Shown: positions 1-6,268, counted from the first letter of the stretch. The stretch is DNA of 7,835 nucleotides from Thermoplasmata archaeon (GCA_021160945.1 JAGHBQ010000080.1:1-7835); one strand, 5' to 3'. Numbers and translations: made by a program. Notes: a model not told the origin generated them from the sequence alone.

Positions 1-805
1 CCGCATATTTAACGGCGTCAAATATTCCCTCAATACTGTCCGCCACAGGAAGAACAAAGCACGCGCTTAACTGCCCGAGCTTCGTGTTCGCATTCATCAG
101 TGTGGGTGAGTTGGGTATATACTTCCTAGAAATCATTACATCCATAAACTCATTCTTAACCATTTCAATCTTATTCCATCTCTCTTGGAGAGCTTTCAGG
201 ACATATCCAAAGCTTCTTTTCATATGCCCCTCTTCTCCAAAATATTTGTAGGCACGCTTCAACATCTTGAATTCCCAAACACTTAAAAACTCTGGTTTTT
301 CAACATCTTCAGGTTCCTTTTTTTCCTGCCTGCCTTCAGGGTCATATATATCATCCTCATAGAAGATTTCCACAATGGCCAGATATCGAGCTGTTCTCTC
401 AAACATCTGACGTGGAGTTTCAATTATATTTCCTTTTTCATCCTTTAAAAGATAACGCGCTTCCAGAACTTTTACAGCATTCACTGTAAGCTTTAAATCG
501 TCATGAACTCCGAGAATTTTCTTTGTTTCTCTTAATTTCTTTCTCTCCTCGCGATAGAGAATATAGGCTTTGGCAACTTTAACATATCCCTGAAGCATAA
601 GGACTTCCTCAACAATATCCTGAATATCCTCTACACCTATCTCTTCCTTCTTCATCGCTCTTATTCTTGAAACTACTTCGTTGGTGACTATTCTTGCATC
701 TATCTCGCTGTAGCCTCCAATGCTATCCATGGCTTTACGAACCGCATGGAATATCTTCTCTTTATCAAATTCCACAATTCTTCCATCTCTCTTTACAACT
801 CTCAT
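1..805 (-). CDS. nrdJ: Class II (adenosylcobalamin-dependent) ribonucleotide reductase, N-terminal part, cut by window edge
   Basis: My translation of the minus strand from the ATG at 805 gives 268 open codons that run off the left edge, with no stop or frameshift. Residues ~1-95 form an ATP-cone (starts MRVVKRDGRIVEFDKEKI; later VAKAYILYREERKKL), the allosteric nucleotide-binding domain. The catalytic part begins after it (VLEARYLLKDEKGNIIETP) and includes PNSPTLMNANTKLGQLSAC followed by FVLPVADSIEGIF, hallmark sequence of vitamin B12-dependent reductases. The Cys of LSACF (~249) is in the position of the first redox-active cysteine of the family. The enzyme reduces ribonucleotides to deoxyribonucleotides in the cytoplasm. 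Full-length members usually run to 700 residues or more, so most of the barrel, the radical-forming cysteine and any intein lie outside. The start is fixed by a GGAGGT Shine-Dalgarno 6 nt upstream and by the normal beginning of the ATP-cone. Confidence 0.95.
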   Translation of the reverse strand, partial: MRVVKRDGRIVEFDKEKIFHAVRKAMDSIGGYSEIDARIVTNEVVSRIRAMKKEEIGVEDIQDIVEEVLMLQGYVKVAKAYILYREERKKLRETKKILGVHDDLKLTVNAVKVLEARYLLKDEKGNIIETPRQMFERTARYLAIVEIFYEDDIYDPEGRQEKKEPEDVEKPEFLSVWEFKMLKRAYKYFGEEGHMKRSFGYVLKALQERWNKIEMVKNEFMDVMISRKYIPNSPTLMNANTKLGQLSACFVLPVADSIEGIFDAVKYA

Positions 806-862
806 GAAGCTACCTCCAACCCTCGTGGGCAAGTAAATCTATAGAACGCTAGAAATATAGAG
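806..862 (-). promoter_or_regulatory. nrdJ promoter and 5' leader with strong Shine-Dalgarno
   Basis: On the minus strand a TATA-like element CTCTATATTTCT lies at 862-851, preceded by an A-rich stretch that could serve as BRE. A transcript starting about 26 nt downstream would carry a leader of roughly 25 nt containing GGAGGT at 817-812, with 6 nt to the ATG. A second weaker TATA-like sequence (CTATAGATTT, about 847-835) would give a shorter leader. The Shine-Dalgarno sets this gene apart from most neighbours, which look leaderless. Confidence 0.6.
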
Positions 863-878
863 TTTTTTTACATCTTTT

Positions 879-899
879 TTGACACCATTTTGGTAACAA
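879..899. repeat. Imperfect inverted repeat upstream of the nrdJ TATA box
   Basis: The sequence TTG-AC-ACCA-TTT-TGGT-AA-CAA is symmetric about position 889. Seven of the ten base pairs match (three outer, four inner), with a two-base mismatch on each side and a TTT centre. It sits about 17 bp upstream of the likely nrdJ TATA element and just past the 3' end of the nucleotidyltransferase gene. It could be an operator for nrdJ or a weak hairpin in the 3' end of the upstream transcript. It does not resemble the bacterial NrdR box as I know it. Confidence 0.35.
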
Positions 900-922
900 A
901 TTTGATAATAAAAATAGTAAGG

Positions 923-1645
923 TTAATGGTAAAACATTTTGAATGCCTGTCTGTATTCGTCTATGTTTCCTATGTCCATCCATGTCCCATGAAAAATGTA
1001 TCCATACACTTCATATCTTTGTGTGAGCCATGATATGAAATATCCAGGGCTATCAGGATTGTTCTCTCCCTTCAGATATTCATCCATGAAAGAATCAATT
1101 CCCCGAGGAAATGCGTAGCAGGCGGTGCTTATGAGTGTTGTCTCAGGATTTTCAGGCTTTTCAATCATCTTTATTACTCTTCCAGAAGAATCTAAGAGAA
1201 CTGTGCCATATCTTTTTGCCCTTTCAAAATTTCCCACATCGTAAATCGCAATCACAGGCTTGTAAATTCTCTTAAAAAATTCAACAAAATCAGCAAGGGA
1301 GAAATCGAAGAAATTGTCTCCGGCTATCACAATATAATCATCTTCTCCCATTTTTTCCATTGCATACTTCATCCCCCGAATCGCTCCAAACTTTTCCTCT
1401 TCGCTCTTCGTGGGTTCTATTATCAGGGAAATATCTTCGTTCCTGCATTTAAGCCAGTAGCGAAATTGAGATTCATAGTAACTATTGGTAGATACCACTA
1501 TTGCCTTAATCCCAGCGTTTTTAAGTTTTTCAACAATCCACTCGATTATAGGGCGTCCTCCTACTGGTAAAAGGGGTTTGGCAATGAAATCTGTTATTGG
1601 TGCCAATCTCCTTGCATAGCCTCCAGCGAGAATTAAAGCTTTCAT
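923..1645 (-). CDS. Sugar-1-phosphate nucleotidyltransferase (RmlA/GT-A-like), short form
   Basis: This 240-residue enzyme of the NTP-transferase family should join a sugar 1-phosphate to an NTP, giving an NDP-sugar and pyrophosphate, for surface glycans, protein N-glycosylation or glycolipids. Seen in the sequence: the nucleotide-binding loop LAGGYARRLAPIT (6-18) with K23 of the KPLLPVGG motif, the EP...EKFGAIRG segment (~77-91), the metal-binding GDN (109-111), YGTVLLDSSGRVIKMIEKP (146-164), and the C-terminal GTWMDIGNIDEY (220-231). There is no left-handed beta-helix or acyltransferase extension, so it is a minimal catalytic domain. The loop reads GGYARRL instead of the commoner GGxGTRL. 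Sugar and base specificity cannot be read; glucose-1-phosphate thymidylyltransferase (RmlA-type) and mannose-1-phosphate guanylyltransferase are both possible. No other sugar gene is adjacent. The ATG at 1645 is supported by the N-terminal motif and a TATA box 25 nt upstream. Confidence 0.88.
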   Translation of the reverse strand: MKALILAGGYARRLAPITDFIAKPLLPVGGRPIIEWIVEKLKNAGIKAIVVSTNSYYESQFRYWLKCRNEDISLIIEPTKSEEEKFGAIRGMKYAMEKMGEDDYIVIAGDNFFDFSLADFVEFFKRIYKPVIAIYDVGNFERAKRYGTVLLDSSGRVIKMIEKPENPETTLISTACYAFPRGIDSFMDEYLKGENNPDSPGYFISWLTQRYEVYGYIFHGTWMDIGNIDEYRQAFKMFYH

Positions 1646-1648
1646 ACA

Positions 1649-1677
1649 CTGTAAAAAGAAAGAGAGTATAAAAATTA
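1649..1677 (-). terminator. Likely oligo-T terminator of purB, overlapping the next promoter
   Basis: Directly after the purB stop the minus strand carries two runs of five T (one inside the TATA box, one in CTTTCTTTTTAC) in a pyrimidine-rich stretch. Archaeal RNA polymerase commonly stops at such T-tracts without a hairpin. The same bases serve as the promoter of the nucleotidyltransferase, so some read-through cannot be excluded. Confidence 0.4.
1666..1674 (-). promoter_or_regulatory. TATA box for the nucleotidyltransferase (leaderless start)
   Basis: The minus strand reads TTTTTATAC, centred 25 nt before the ATG at 1645, with no Shine-Dalgarno between. This is the spacing expected when transcription begins at or next to the start codon. 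The box lies in the 32-bp gap behind the purB stop codon. Confidence 0.65.
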
Positions 1678-3003
1678 TTACTTTCTTAATTCATCCATTC
1701 TAGTAAGGATTCTATCTATTATTCTATCTGCCACACCTACATACTTTAGAGGGTCCAGGATTTCTTGAATCTCATCTCTCACATATGGGCCTATTTTTTC
1801 ATCCTTCATAAGAGCATCTCTGAACCTACCACCCTTCATTGCAACTCTACGAACAGCTTCATGGGCTTCCTGGCGACCCCATCCCTTGGAAACATGATGC
1901 ATTATTACTGCCTCAGCCATGACTTCCTCATGCACCCTCAAATTCTTCAGCATAACTTCCTTATTCACCTGAAGATTTCTAAAGAGTCTGGAAGATTTCA
2001 CAAGGATGTCATCTACAAGTGTGCAAACATGAGGTATAATAAATCTCTCAGCCGAAGAGTTGGTCAGATCTCTCTCATGCCAGAGAATGGCACTCTCATG
2101 AGTTGGTATAAGAAAACCACGTACTATTCTCGCAAGTCCGCATATGTTCTCGGCAGTTATTGGATTTCTCTTATGGGCCATGGTGCTGGAACCTACCTGC
2201 TTCTCCACATCAAAACTCTCCTGAACCTCACCTATTTCACTTCTCTGGAGATTTCTTATCTCCGTTGCAAATTTTTCAAGAGAAGTGGCTATTCCGGCGA
2301 GGAAAGATACAAACTCCACATATCTATCTCTAGCTACAATTTGTGTGGGTGATTCTTCCTCGTTTAGACCTAAGTAATTCATCACCTGTGCCTGAATTTC
2401 AAGAGCATTTTTTCCTAAAGCTGCACCAGTACCCACAGCACCCATCATCTTACCTACCAGAATTCTTTTTTTCAATTCTCTTAACCTTTCGTGGTGTCTC
2501 AGAACTTCAGCAAGAAATACTGCCATCTTCAATCCAAAGGTTATGGGTACCGCCGCCTGACCATGGGTCCTTCCCAGCATAATAGTATGTCGATGCTCTC
2601 TTACAAGCGATGCTAGGGAATCTTCTAACTCCACCAAATCTTTTTCAAGTATTTCCATAAATTGTTTGAGCTGCAGAGCTGTGGCTGTATCTATTATATC
2701 GTTGCTTGTGGCTCCAAGATGAATGTATTTGCCACATTCACCACACAGCTCAGCCAACGCCTTGACCATCGCCATAACATCGTGCTTTATCTCACTCTCA
2801 ATTTTCTTGGCCCTATTTAGCTTCACCTCAGGAATTTTTGATTCCACGACCTCAACGCAATCGTCAGGTATATTTCCAAACTTTGCATGTGCCTTCAGAA
2901 GTGCTAGTTCTACCTGGAGCATGAATTTAAGTTTGCTTTCTTCGGAAAATATGCTCTTCACCTCTTCGCGGCCATATCTGTAATCTAAGGGACACACCGG
3001 CAT
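1678..3003 (-). CDS. purB: Adenylosuccinate lyase
   Basis: A 441-residue member of the fumarase/aspartase superfamily, of normal length. It cleaves fumarate from SAICAR (giving AICAR) and from adenylosuccinate (giving AMP), two steps of cytoplasmic purine synthesis; the active enzyme is a homotetramer in this family. Visible landmarks are the N-terminal PLDYRYG (5-11), EIKHDVMAMV (71-80) with H74, the GATSNDIID segment (97-105), GRTHGQ (144-149) with the putative general-acid H147, and the signature loop GSSTMAHKRNP (271-281) with the catalytic serine pair S272/S273. The loop has Ala where many members have Pro (MPxKxNP). The C-terminal helical domain is complete (EEVMAEAVIM and later). The ATG at 3003 fits the family N-terminus, and a TATA element lies about 25 nt upstream. 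No other pur gene is in the window. Confidence 0.96.
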   Translation of the reverse strand: MPVCPLDYRYGREEVKSIFSEESKLKFMLQVELALLKAHAKFGNIPDDCVEVVESKIPEVKLNRAKKIESEIKHDVMAMVKALAELCGECGKYIHLGATSNDIIDTATALQLKQFMEILEKDLVELEDSLASLVREHRHTIMLGRTHGQAAVPITFGLKMAVFLAEVLRHHERLRELKKRILVGKMMGAVGTGAALGKNALEIQAQVMNYLGLNEEESPTQIVARDRYVEFVSFLAGIATSLEKFATEIRNLQRSEIGEVQESFDVEKQVGSSTMAHKRNPITAENICGLARIVRGFLIPTHESAILWHERDLTNSSAERFIIPHVCTLVDDILVKSSRLFRNLQVNKEVMLKNLRVHEEVMAEAVIMHHVSKGWGRQEAHEAVRRVAMKGGRFRDALMKDEKIGPYVRDEIQEILDPLKYVGVADRIIDRILTRMDELRK

Positions 3004-3020
3004 AGAACATCATGAGGTTC

Positions 3021-3035
3021 CTTTTATTAATATTT
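3021..3035. promoter_or_regulatory. Palindromic TATA element between purB and the MFS gene
   Basis: The 8-bp core TATTAATA (3025-3032) is its own reverse complement and sits in a longer AT block. Its centre is 25-26 nt from the purB ATG (minus) and 30-31 nt from the GTG at 3059 (plus). Shifting a few bases to TAATATTT (3028-3035) gives 27-28 nt for the plus direction. The sequence upstream of the purB-directed box (GAGGAAAT) is purine-rich, as a BRE would be. It is the only good TATA candidate in the 55-bp divergent gap, so it probably serves purB and may serve both genes. Confidence 0.6.
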
Positions 3036-3058
3036 CCTCATAAGAAAAATGGTCAAAA

Positions 3059-4339
3059 GTGATCATAAAATTACATGTATCTGACCACCTATCACGATAT
3101 TTAGTGAAGATACTAAACAGAAACTTCTGGGTTTACACTGCTGGGCGTTTTATCTCCCAAATTGGATGGGCCATACAGGACATAGCTTTACCCCTCTACG
3201 TTCTAGACCAAACTAAAAGCGGAACTATGATGAGCGTTTTTGTGATGGCAGAACTCGTCCCTCGATTGATTTTGAGCCCTATAGCCGGTGTTGTGGGAGA
3301 TCGATATAACAGAAAAGCTCTTATGGTATGGCTGGACATAGCGAGAGGCATCCTCCTTTTTTCGATAATATGGTTAAATCTTCTGGATTTAAAGTCGCTC
3401 TTGATAGTTCAAATCCTAATGAGCATTATGGGAACATTCTTCTCCGCCGGGATAAGCGCAATGTACCCTGATTTGGTAGAGAAAGAAGAGCTCGCAAAGG
3501 CCAATTCAATAATCCAGAGTGCAGGAATAGCCACGAGGATAGCGGGTCCCATAATGGGAGGTGTAATCTATGCCTTTGGTGGCATCAAACTTGCCATACT
3601 TATAAATGCAATCTCATTTTTCGGATCCGGGCTGTTCGAGATGCTAATCCACTATGAATGGAAGAGCAGAAAAATCGGGAATATCGGGGAAGTCTGGGAG
3701 GATTTAAAGGAAGGATTATCGTTCTTAAAGGCAAGGAAATCTATAAGCCTCCTTCTAATCTATGCCCTAATACTAAACTTCCTCCTCAATCCCATAGGCA
3801 CCGTGGTCCTCCCATATCTCTATCGTGTTCAATTTGGATTCTCCTCGACTCAATTTGGTTCTCTTGAAACCGCATTTATGGTGGGTATGCTCCTTGGAAA
3901 CATGCTTATAATGGGAAAGCTTGGTCCCAGAGCTGAAAATCTCGTCTTTAAATTTCTCTTTGTAGAACTTATCTTGGAGGGAATTATGACAGTGCTTGCA
4001 TCTCCCTGTGTAAGCATGAACACATGGCAGCTATACCTTTTTTTCGTTGCCATACAGATTCCCTCGGGTGCTACAAATGCTCTTGTGAACGTTCCTATAA
4101 TGACAAAGCTTCAAAAAATGGTTCCAAGTGAACTTAGAGGAAGAATTTTTTCTGTGATTGAACTCCTGGCCATGGGTACAACTCCCATAGGGGTGGCACT
4201 CGTTGGAGTAGCAATGAGATTGTTGGAGGCATATCAGCTTATGGCCATAGCGATCTTAGGAGGATTTCTCATCACAGTTTACTACGTTCTAAATTACGCC
4301 TCAATAATAATTGGAGATGGAGAGAAGGAATCTTATTAG
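3059..4339 (+). CDS. MFS transporter, probable exporter (MFS_3/EntS-like)
   Basis: A 426-residue membrane protein with about 12 hydrophobic segments. It carries the MFS motif GVVGDRYNRK (77-86) between segments 2 and 3, YPDLVEKEELAKANS (136-150) after segment 4, a central cytoplasmic stretch EVWEDLKEGLSFLKARKS (211-228), and VPSELRGRIFS (355-365) in the second half. This pattern fits the proton-driven drug or siderophore exporter group (EntS-like, MFS_3); the substrate cannot be read. Start choice is uncertain. GTG 3059 is compatible with a leaderless transcript from the shared TATA element. An in-frame GTG at 3104 would begin VKILNRNFWVYTAGRF, closer to the usual N-terminus of this group, but it has neither a Shine-Dalgarno nor a good TATA box. 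The gene is divergent from purB, and no functional partner is adjacent. Confidence 0.88.
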   Translation: MIIKLHVSDHLSRYLVKILNRNFWVYTAGRFISQIGWAIQDIALPLYVLDQTKSGTMMSVFVMAELVPRLILSPIAGVVGDRYNRKALMVWLDIARGILLFSIIWLNLLDLKSLLIVQILMSIMGTFFSAGISAMYPDLVEKEELAKANSIIQSAGIATRIAGPIMGGVIYAFGGIKLAILINAISFFGSGLFEMLIHYEWKSRKIGNIGEVWEDLKEGLSFLKARKSISLLLIYALILNFLLNPIGTVVLPYLYRVQFGFSSTQFGSLETAFMVGMLLGNMLIMGKLGPRAENLVFKFLFVELILEGIMTVLASPCVSMNTWQLYLFFVAIQIPSGATNALVNVPIMTKLQKMVPSELRGRIFSVIELLAMGTTPIGVALVGVAMRLLEAYQLMAIAILGGFLITVYYVLNYASIIIGDGEKESY

Positions 4340-4378
4340 TCTCACACATTTCATTTGATTACTCTCTAAGTTTGCAAG

Positions 4379-4387
4379 TTTATATAA
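4379..4387 (+). promoter_or_regulatory. TATA box for rnp2 (leaderless GTG start)
   Basis: TTTATATAA is the cleanest TATA box in the window. Its centre is 26 nt upstream of the GTG at 4409, and no Shine-Dalgarno lies between. The transcript therefore probably begins at or next to the start codon. This spacing is a main reason to accept GTG 4409 over the internal ATG at 4454. Confidence 0.75.
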
Positions 4388-4408
4388 CTCCTCGCATATT
4401 CCCAATTT

Positions 4409-4681
4409 GTGGTAGTCAAGGATAGAATCGGGAGAAGAAGATATATCATCGTTATGAACGTCCCTAAACTCCGGAAATTAATCTATGAGATTAGAAGAAT
4501 AGATACAGCAGCTAAAATAGCATATTATGAAGAAGAATATGCAGTGGTAAAATGCAGGCACTGGTACAAAGAGAAGATTATTGAATATCTCAGAAAAATA
4601 GGTATTAAGACGATCACAACCACGGGCACCATAAAAAAGGCGAAAAGAATAATAAAGAATTTAAAGCTTAGAGAGAAATAG
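4409..4681 (+). CDS. rnp2: Ribonuclease P protein component 2 (Pop5 family), short form
   Basis: A basic 90-residue protein recognised as archaeal Pop5 (Rpp14/Pop5 family). Pop5 binds the RNase P RNA together with Rpp30 and helps position the catalytic core that removes 5' leaders from pre-tRNA. Visible: the N-terminal beta-strand RRRYIIVMNV (9-18), the central AVVKCRHWYKEKIIEYL (45-61), matching the family's 'G-I-V-R-C-x-H-x-Y' strand and helix, and the C-terminal TTGTIKKAKRI (71-81), the family's SGTIKxxKRK signature. Archaeal Pop5 proteins I know are roughly 120 residues or more; the shortening falls mainly between residues ~20 and 40. The GTG start is supported by an ideally placed TATA box and because the next ATG would remove the RRRYI strand. 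The 3' end overlaps GGGP synthase by 14 bp on the opposite strand. The gene is not beside proteasome or exosome genes here. Confidence 0.8.
   Translation: MVVKDRIGRRRYIIVMNVPKLRKLIYEIRRIDTAAKIAYYEEEYAVVKCRHWYKEKIIEYLRKIGIKTITTTGTIKKAKRIIKNLKLREK
4632..4660 (-). terminator. Possible oligo-T terminator of the ubiA-GGGPS operon, inside rnp2
   Basis: Reading past the GGGP synthase stop (4668) on the minus strand, T-rich sequence is followed by a run of six T (complement of 4633-4638) about 30 nt downstream. On the plus strand it encodes the IKKAK part of the Pop5 signature. It would end the convergent operon within the neighbouring gene; placement is an inference. Confidence 0.35.
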
Positions 4682-5405
4682 CCTCAATTATTTTTTTGAG
4701 AGAGTCCCTGATATTGCTCACCTCTTCTACAAGAGTTCCAGTAACAATTATATCAGCGCCTGCCTTCACTATAGCTCTAGCCTGCTGAGGGGTTCTTATT
4801 CCCCCACCTACTATTAAGGGGATATCAGTCTCTTTTTTCACCGCACTTATCATTTCCTGAGGCACAGGTTCGGGTGCACCACTTCCCGCCTCAAGATATA
4901 CCAGCTTCATTCCAAGATACTGGGCTGCAAGGGCATATCCGATGGCCGTTTTGATATCATCTCTCTTTATTAACTCAGCCTGTCCTACTCTTCCCGCAGT
5001 CATTCCGGGTTCAATGATCAAGTATCCCATAGGGATGGGTTCGAGCCCTATTTTCTTTATTATTGGAGCACCCATCACCTGCTGTCTTATTACAAAGTTG
5101 ACATCTCGTGAGTTCAGAAGACTCATAAAATAGATAGCATCTGCATATTGGGATATCACATCCGCACCGCTTGGAAATATTATCACAGGAAGATTTATTT
5201 TTTCCTTTATGGCAAGAATTGTTTCATCCATAAGCTCTCTGGTTAAATTGGTTGAGCCTCCTATCATTATTGCATCGGTTCCGGCAAGATAGGCTTCATA
5301 GGCCATTTTTGCAGATTCTACAGGCTCTTGCTCTGCAGGGTCTATCAGGGTCATATGCATTTTTTTCCTTTTAACCTTTTCCTCTATATATTCCAGCACA
5401 CTCAT
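4668..5405 (-). CDS. Geranylgeranylglyceryl phosphate synthase
   Basis: A 245-residue TIM-barrel enzyme (PcrB/GGGPS family) of normal length. It joins geranylgeranyl diphosphate to sn-glycerol-1-phosphate, forming the first ether bond of archaeal membrane lipids. Motifs follow the barrel: LIDPAEQ (20-26), DAIMIGGSTN (44-53), IIFPSGADVISQYADAIYF (75-93), MGYLIIEPGMTAGRVG (126-141), KLVYLEAGSGAPEPVP (167-182) and the phosphate-binding LIVGGGIRTPQQA (197-209) followed by ADIIVTGTLVEE (217-228). The Tyr-Leu-Glu-Ala-Gly-Ser-Gly and Gly-Gly-Gly loops are the glycerol-phosphate site known for the family. It is the second gene of a pair with the UbiA prenyltransferase 11 bp upstream. Translation starts at ATG 5405 from GGAGGT at 5417-5412, 6 nt before the start; that Shine-Dalgarno overlaps the end of the upstream stop codon, so translation may be coupled. 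Confidence 0.97.
   Translation of the reverse strand: MSVLEYIEEKVKRKKMHMTLIDPAEQEPVESAKMAYEAYLAGTDAIMIGGSTNLTRELMDETILAIKEKINLPVIIFPSGADVISQYADAIYFMSLLNSRDVNFVIRQQVMGAPIIKKIGLEPIPMGYLIIEPGMTAGRVGQAELIKRDDIKTAIGYALAAQYLGMKLVYLEAGSGAPEPVPQEMISAVKKETDIPLIVGGGIRTPQQARAIVKAGADIIVTGTLVEEVSNIRDSLKKIIEAISL
4691..4697 (+). terminator. Oligo-T tract ending rnp2, inside the GGGP synthase gene
   Basis: A run of seven T begins 10 nt after the rnp2 stop codon on the plus strand, as expected for an archaeal intrinsic terminator. On the other strand these bases encode the lysines of SLKKII near the C-terminus of GGGP synthase. Confidence 0.5.
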
Positions 5406-5411
5406 TTAATT

Positions 5412-5417
5412 ACCTCC
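5412..5417 (-). promoter_or_regulatory. Shine-Dalgarno of GGGP synthase overlapping the ubiA stop
   Basis: The minus strand reads GGAGGT then AATTAA then ATG. The first G of GGAGGT is the last base of the TAG stop of the UbiA gene. This fixes the GGGP synthase start and suggests translational coupling inside an operon. Confidence 0.75.
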
Positions 5418-6232
5418 TAAACTATTCCTCCTATGAGGTAAGATATTAGTCCCAAGACCATGGCAATTTTTGCAGTATTCTGACCTTTGGTAGGATCTTT
5501 AAAATGAATAACAGATGCATATATAAATACTATATCTGAGAGCAATACTGCAATTAGATAATAGATATCAAAGAATCCAAGTATATAGGGAAGTGGACTT
5601 AAAGCCACAGCAATTAAAAAGAAAATAGAGGCAGAGATACCTGCGTATTTTTTTCCTATCTTCATCGGGAGGGTTATGCGATCTATATCTCCTCCCATAT
5701 CTTCTATATCCTTCACTATTTCCCTTCCAAGATTGGAGGAGAAAGCCATGATTGCAAAAATTGTTGTCAGAGGAATATTTCCATAAATCGCCCCACCAAA
5801 TATAAAAAGCATTGCAACTAGGGTACTTATGGTTACATTTCCGACAAAACCTTTCTTTTTAAGGCTATATTCATAGGTGAGAATTAGCACAATTGCTATG
5901 ATCACTATCAGAAGAGTGAGAGAATTTATAAACACTGAAATCAGAAGGGAAAGGAGAAGAAGAGAGGAACCATAGAACATTGCGTTCTGGGGAGTAATTT
6001 TACCCGAAGGTATAGGTCTGTCTGGATGATTTATCATATCTACTTCGCGGTCAAAGTAATCGTTGAGCGTATTTCCACCTGCAGTAGTAAAGAATACAAC
6101 TAGAACTCCCAGGAGAGTCTGAAGCCAATACTCGCTTATTCCATAACCTCTAACTATTATTCCAACCAATATTACGGCAAGAGAAGCCATCAGACAATTT
6201 ACAGGGCGTATTAGTTTGAGATATGGATTCAC
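5417..6232 (-). CDS. UbiA-family prenyltransferase, digeranylgeranylglyceryl phosphate synthase
   Basis: A 271-residue polytopic membrane protein with about eight or nine hydrophobic segments. It has both Asp-rich motifs of the UbiA family: NDYFDREVD (57-65), followed by NHPDRPIPSGKI (68-79), and a second GREIVKDIEDMGGD (169-182); between them lies TYEYSLKKKGFVGN (119-132). In archaea such enzymes add the second geranylgeranyl chain to GGGP, giving the unsaturated archaetidate precursor (DGGGP). UbiA proteins also make quinones or chlorophyll/heme tails, but the Asn-Pro-Tyr N-terminus (PYLKLIRPVNCLMA) and the immediately downstream GGGP synthase gene favour the lipid role. The GTG start at 6232 is chosen because it begins the conserved N-terminus and lies 25-26 nt from a TATA box. 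The radical SAM gene ends 36 bp upstream. Confidence 0.92.
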   Translation of the reverse strand: MNPYLKLIRPVNCLMASLAVILVGIIVRGYGISEYWLQTLLGVLVVFFTTAGGNTLNDYFDREVDMINHPDRPIPSGKITPQNAMFYGSSLLLLSLLISVFINSLTLLIVIIAIVLILTYEYSLKKKGFVGNVTISTLVAMLFIFGGAIYGNIPLTTIFAIMAFSSNLGREIVKDIEDMGGDIDRITLPMKIGKKYAGISASIFFLIAVALSPLPYILGFFDIYYLIAVLLSDIVFIYASVIHFKDPTKGQNTAKIAMVLGLISYLIGGIV

Positions 6233-6253
6233 AGAGAGAAAATAATGAACTTC

Positions 6254-6261
6254 GTTATAAC
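6254..6261 (-). promoter_or_regulatory. TATA-like box for the ubiA-GGGPS operon
   Basis: GTTATAAC, a perfect palindrome, is centred 25-26 nt before the GTG at 6232 on the minus strand, with no Shine-Dalgarno between. It lies in the 36-bp gap after the radical SAM stop codon. The operon can therefore be transcribed on its own, although read-through from upstream is possible because no strong T-tract separates them. Confidence 0.55.
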
Positions 6262-6268
6262 TCTTTCC

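Noticed and set aside
1765..2352. A 195-codon plus-strand open frame inside purB
   Set aside because: It is wholly antisense to the clearly conserved purB, has no recognisable domain, an odd composition and no promoter; the purB reading explains the sequence.
2343..2983. Two further plus-strand frames (79 and 86 codons) within purB
   Set aside because: They are antisense shadows of purB; low-complexity Ser/Pro/Phe-rich translations are typical of such shadows.
3049..3084. An 11-codon plus-strand ORF (MVKSDHKITCI) overlapping the MFS start, considered as a regulatory upstream ORF
   Set aside because: Too short, no Shine-Dalgarno, and TATA spacing to it is worse than to GTG 3059; likely chance.
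3658..4053. Small frames on both strands inside the MFS gene
   Set aside because: The transporter frame has conserved motifs throughout; these overlap it completely and show no motif.
4942..5133. A 63-codon plus-strand frame inside GGGP synthase
   Set aside because: Antisense to highly conserved catalytic motifs of GGGP synthase.
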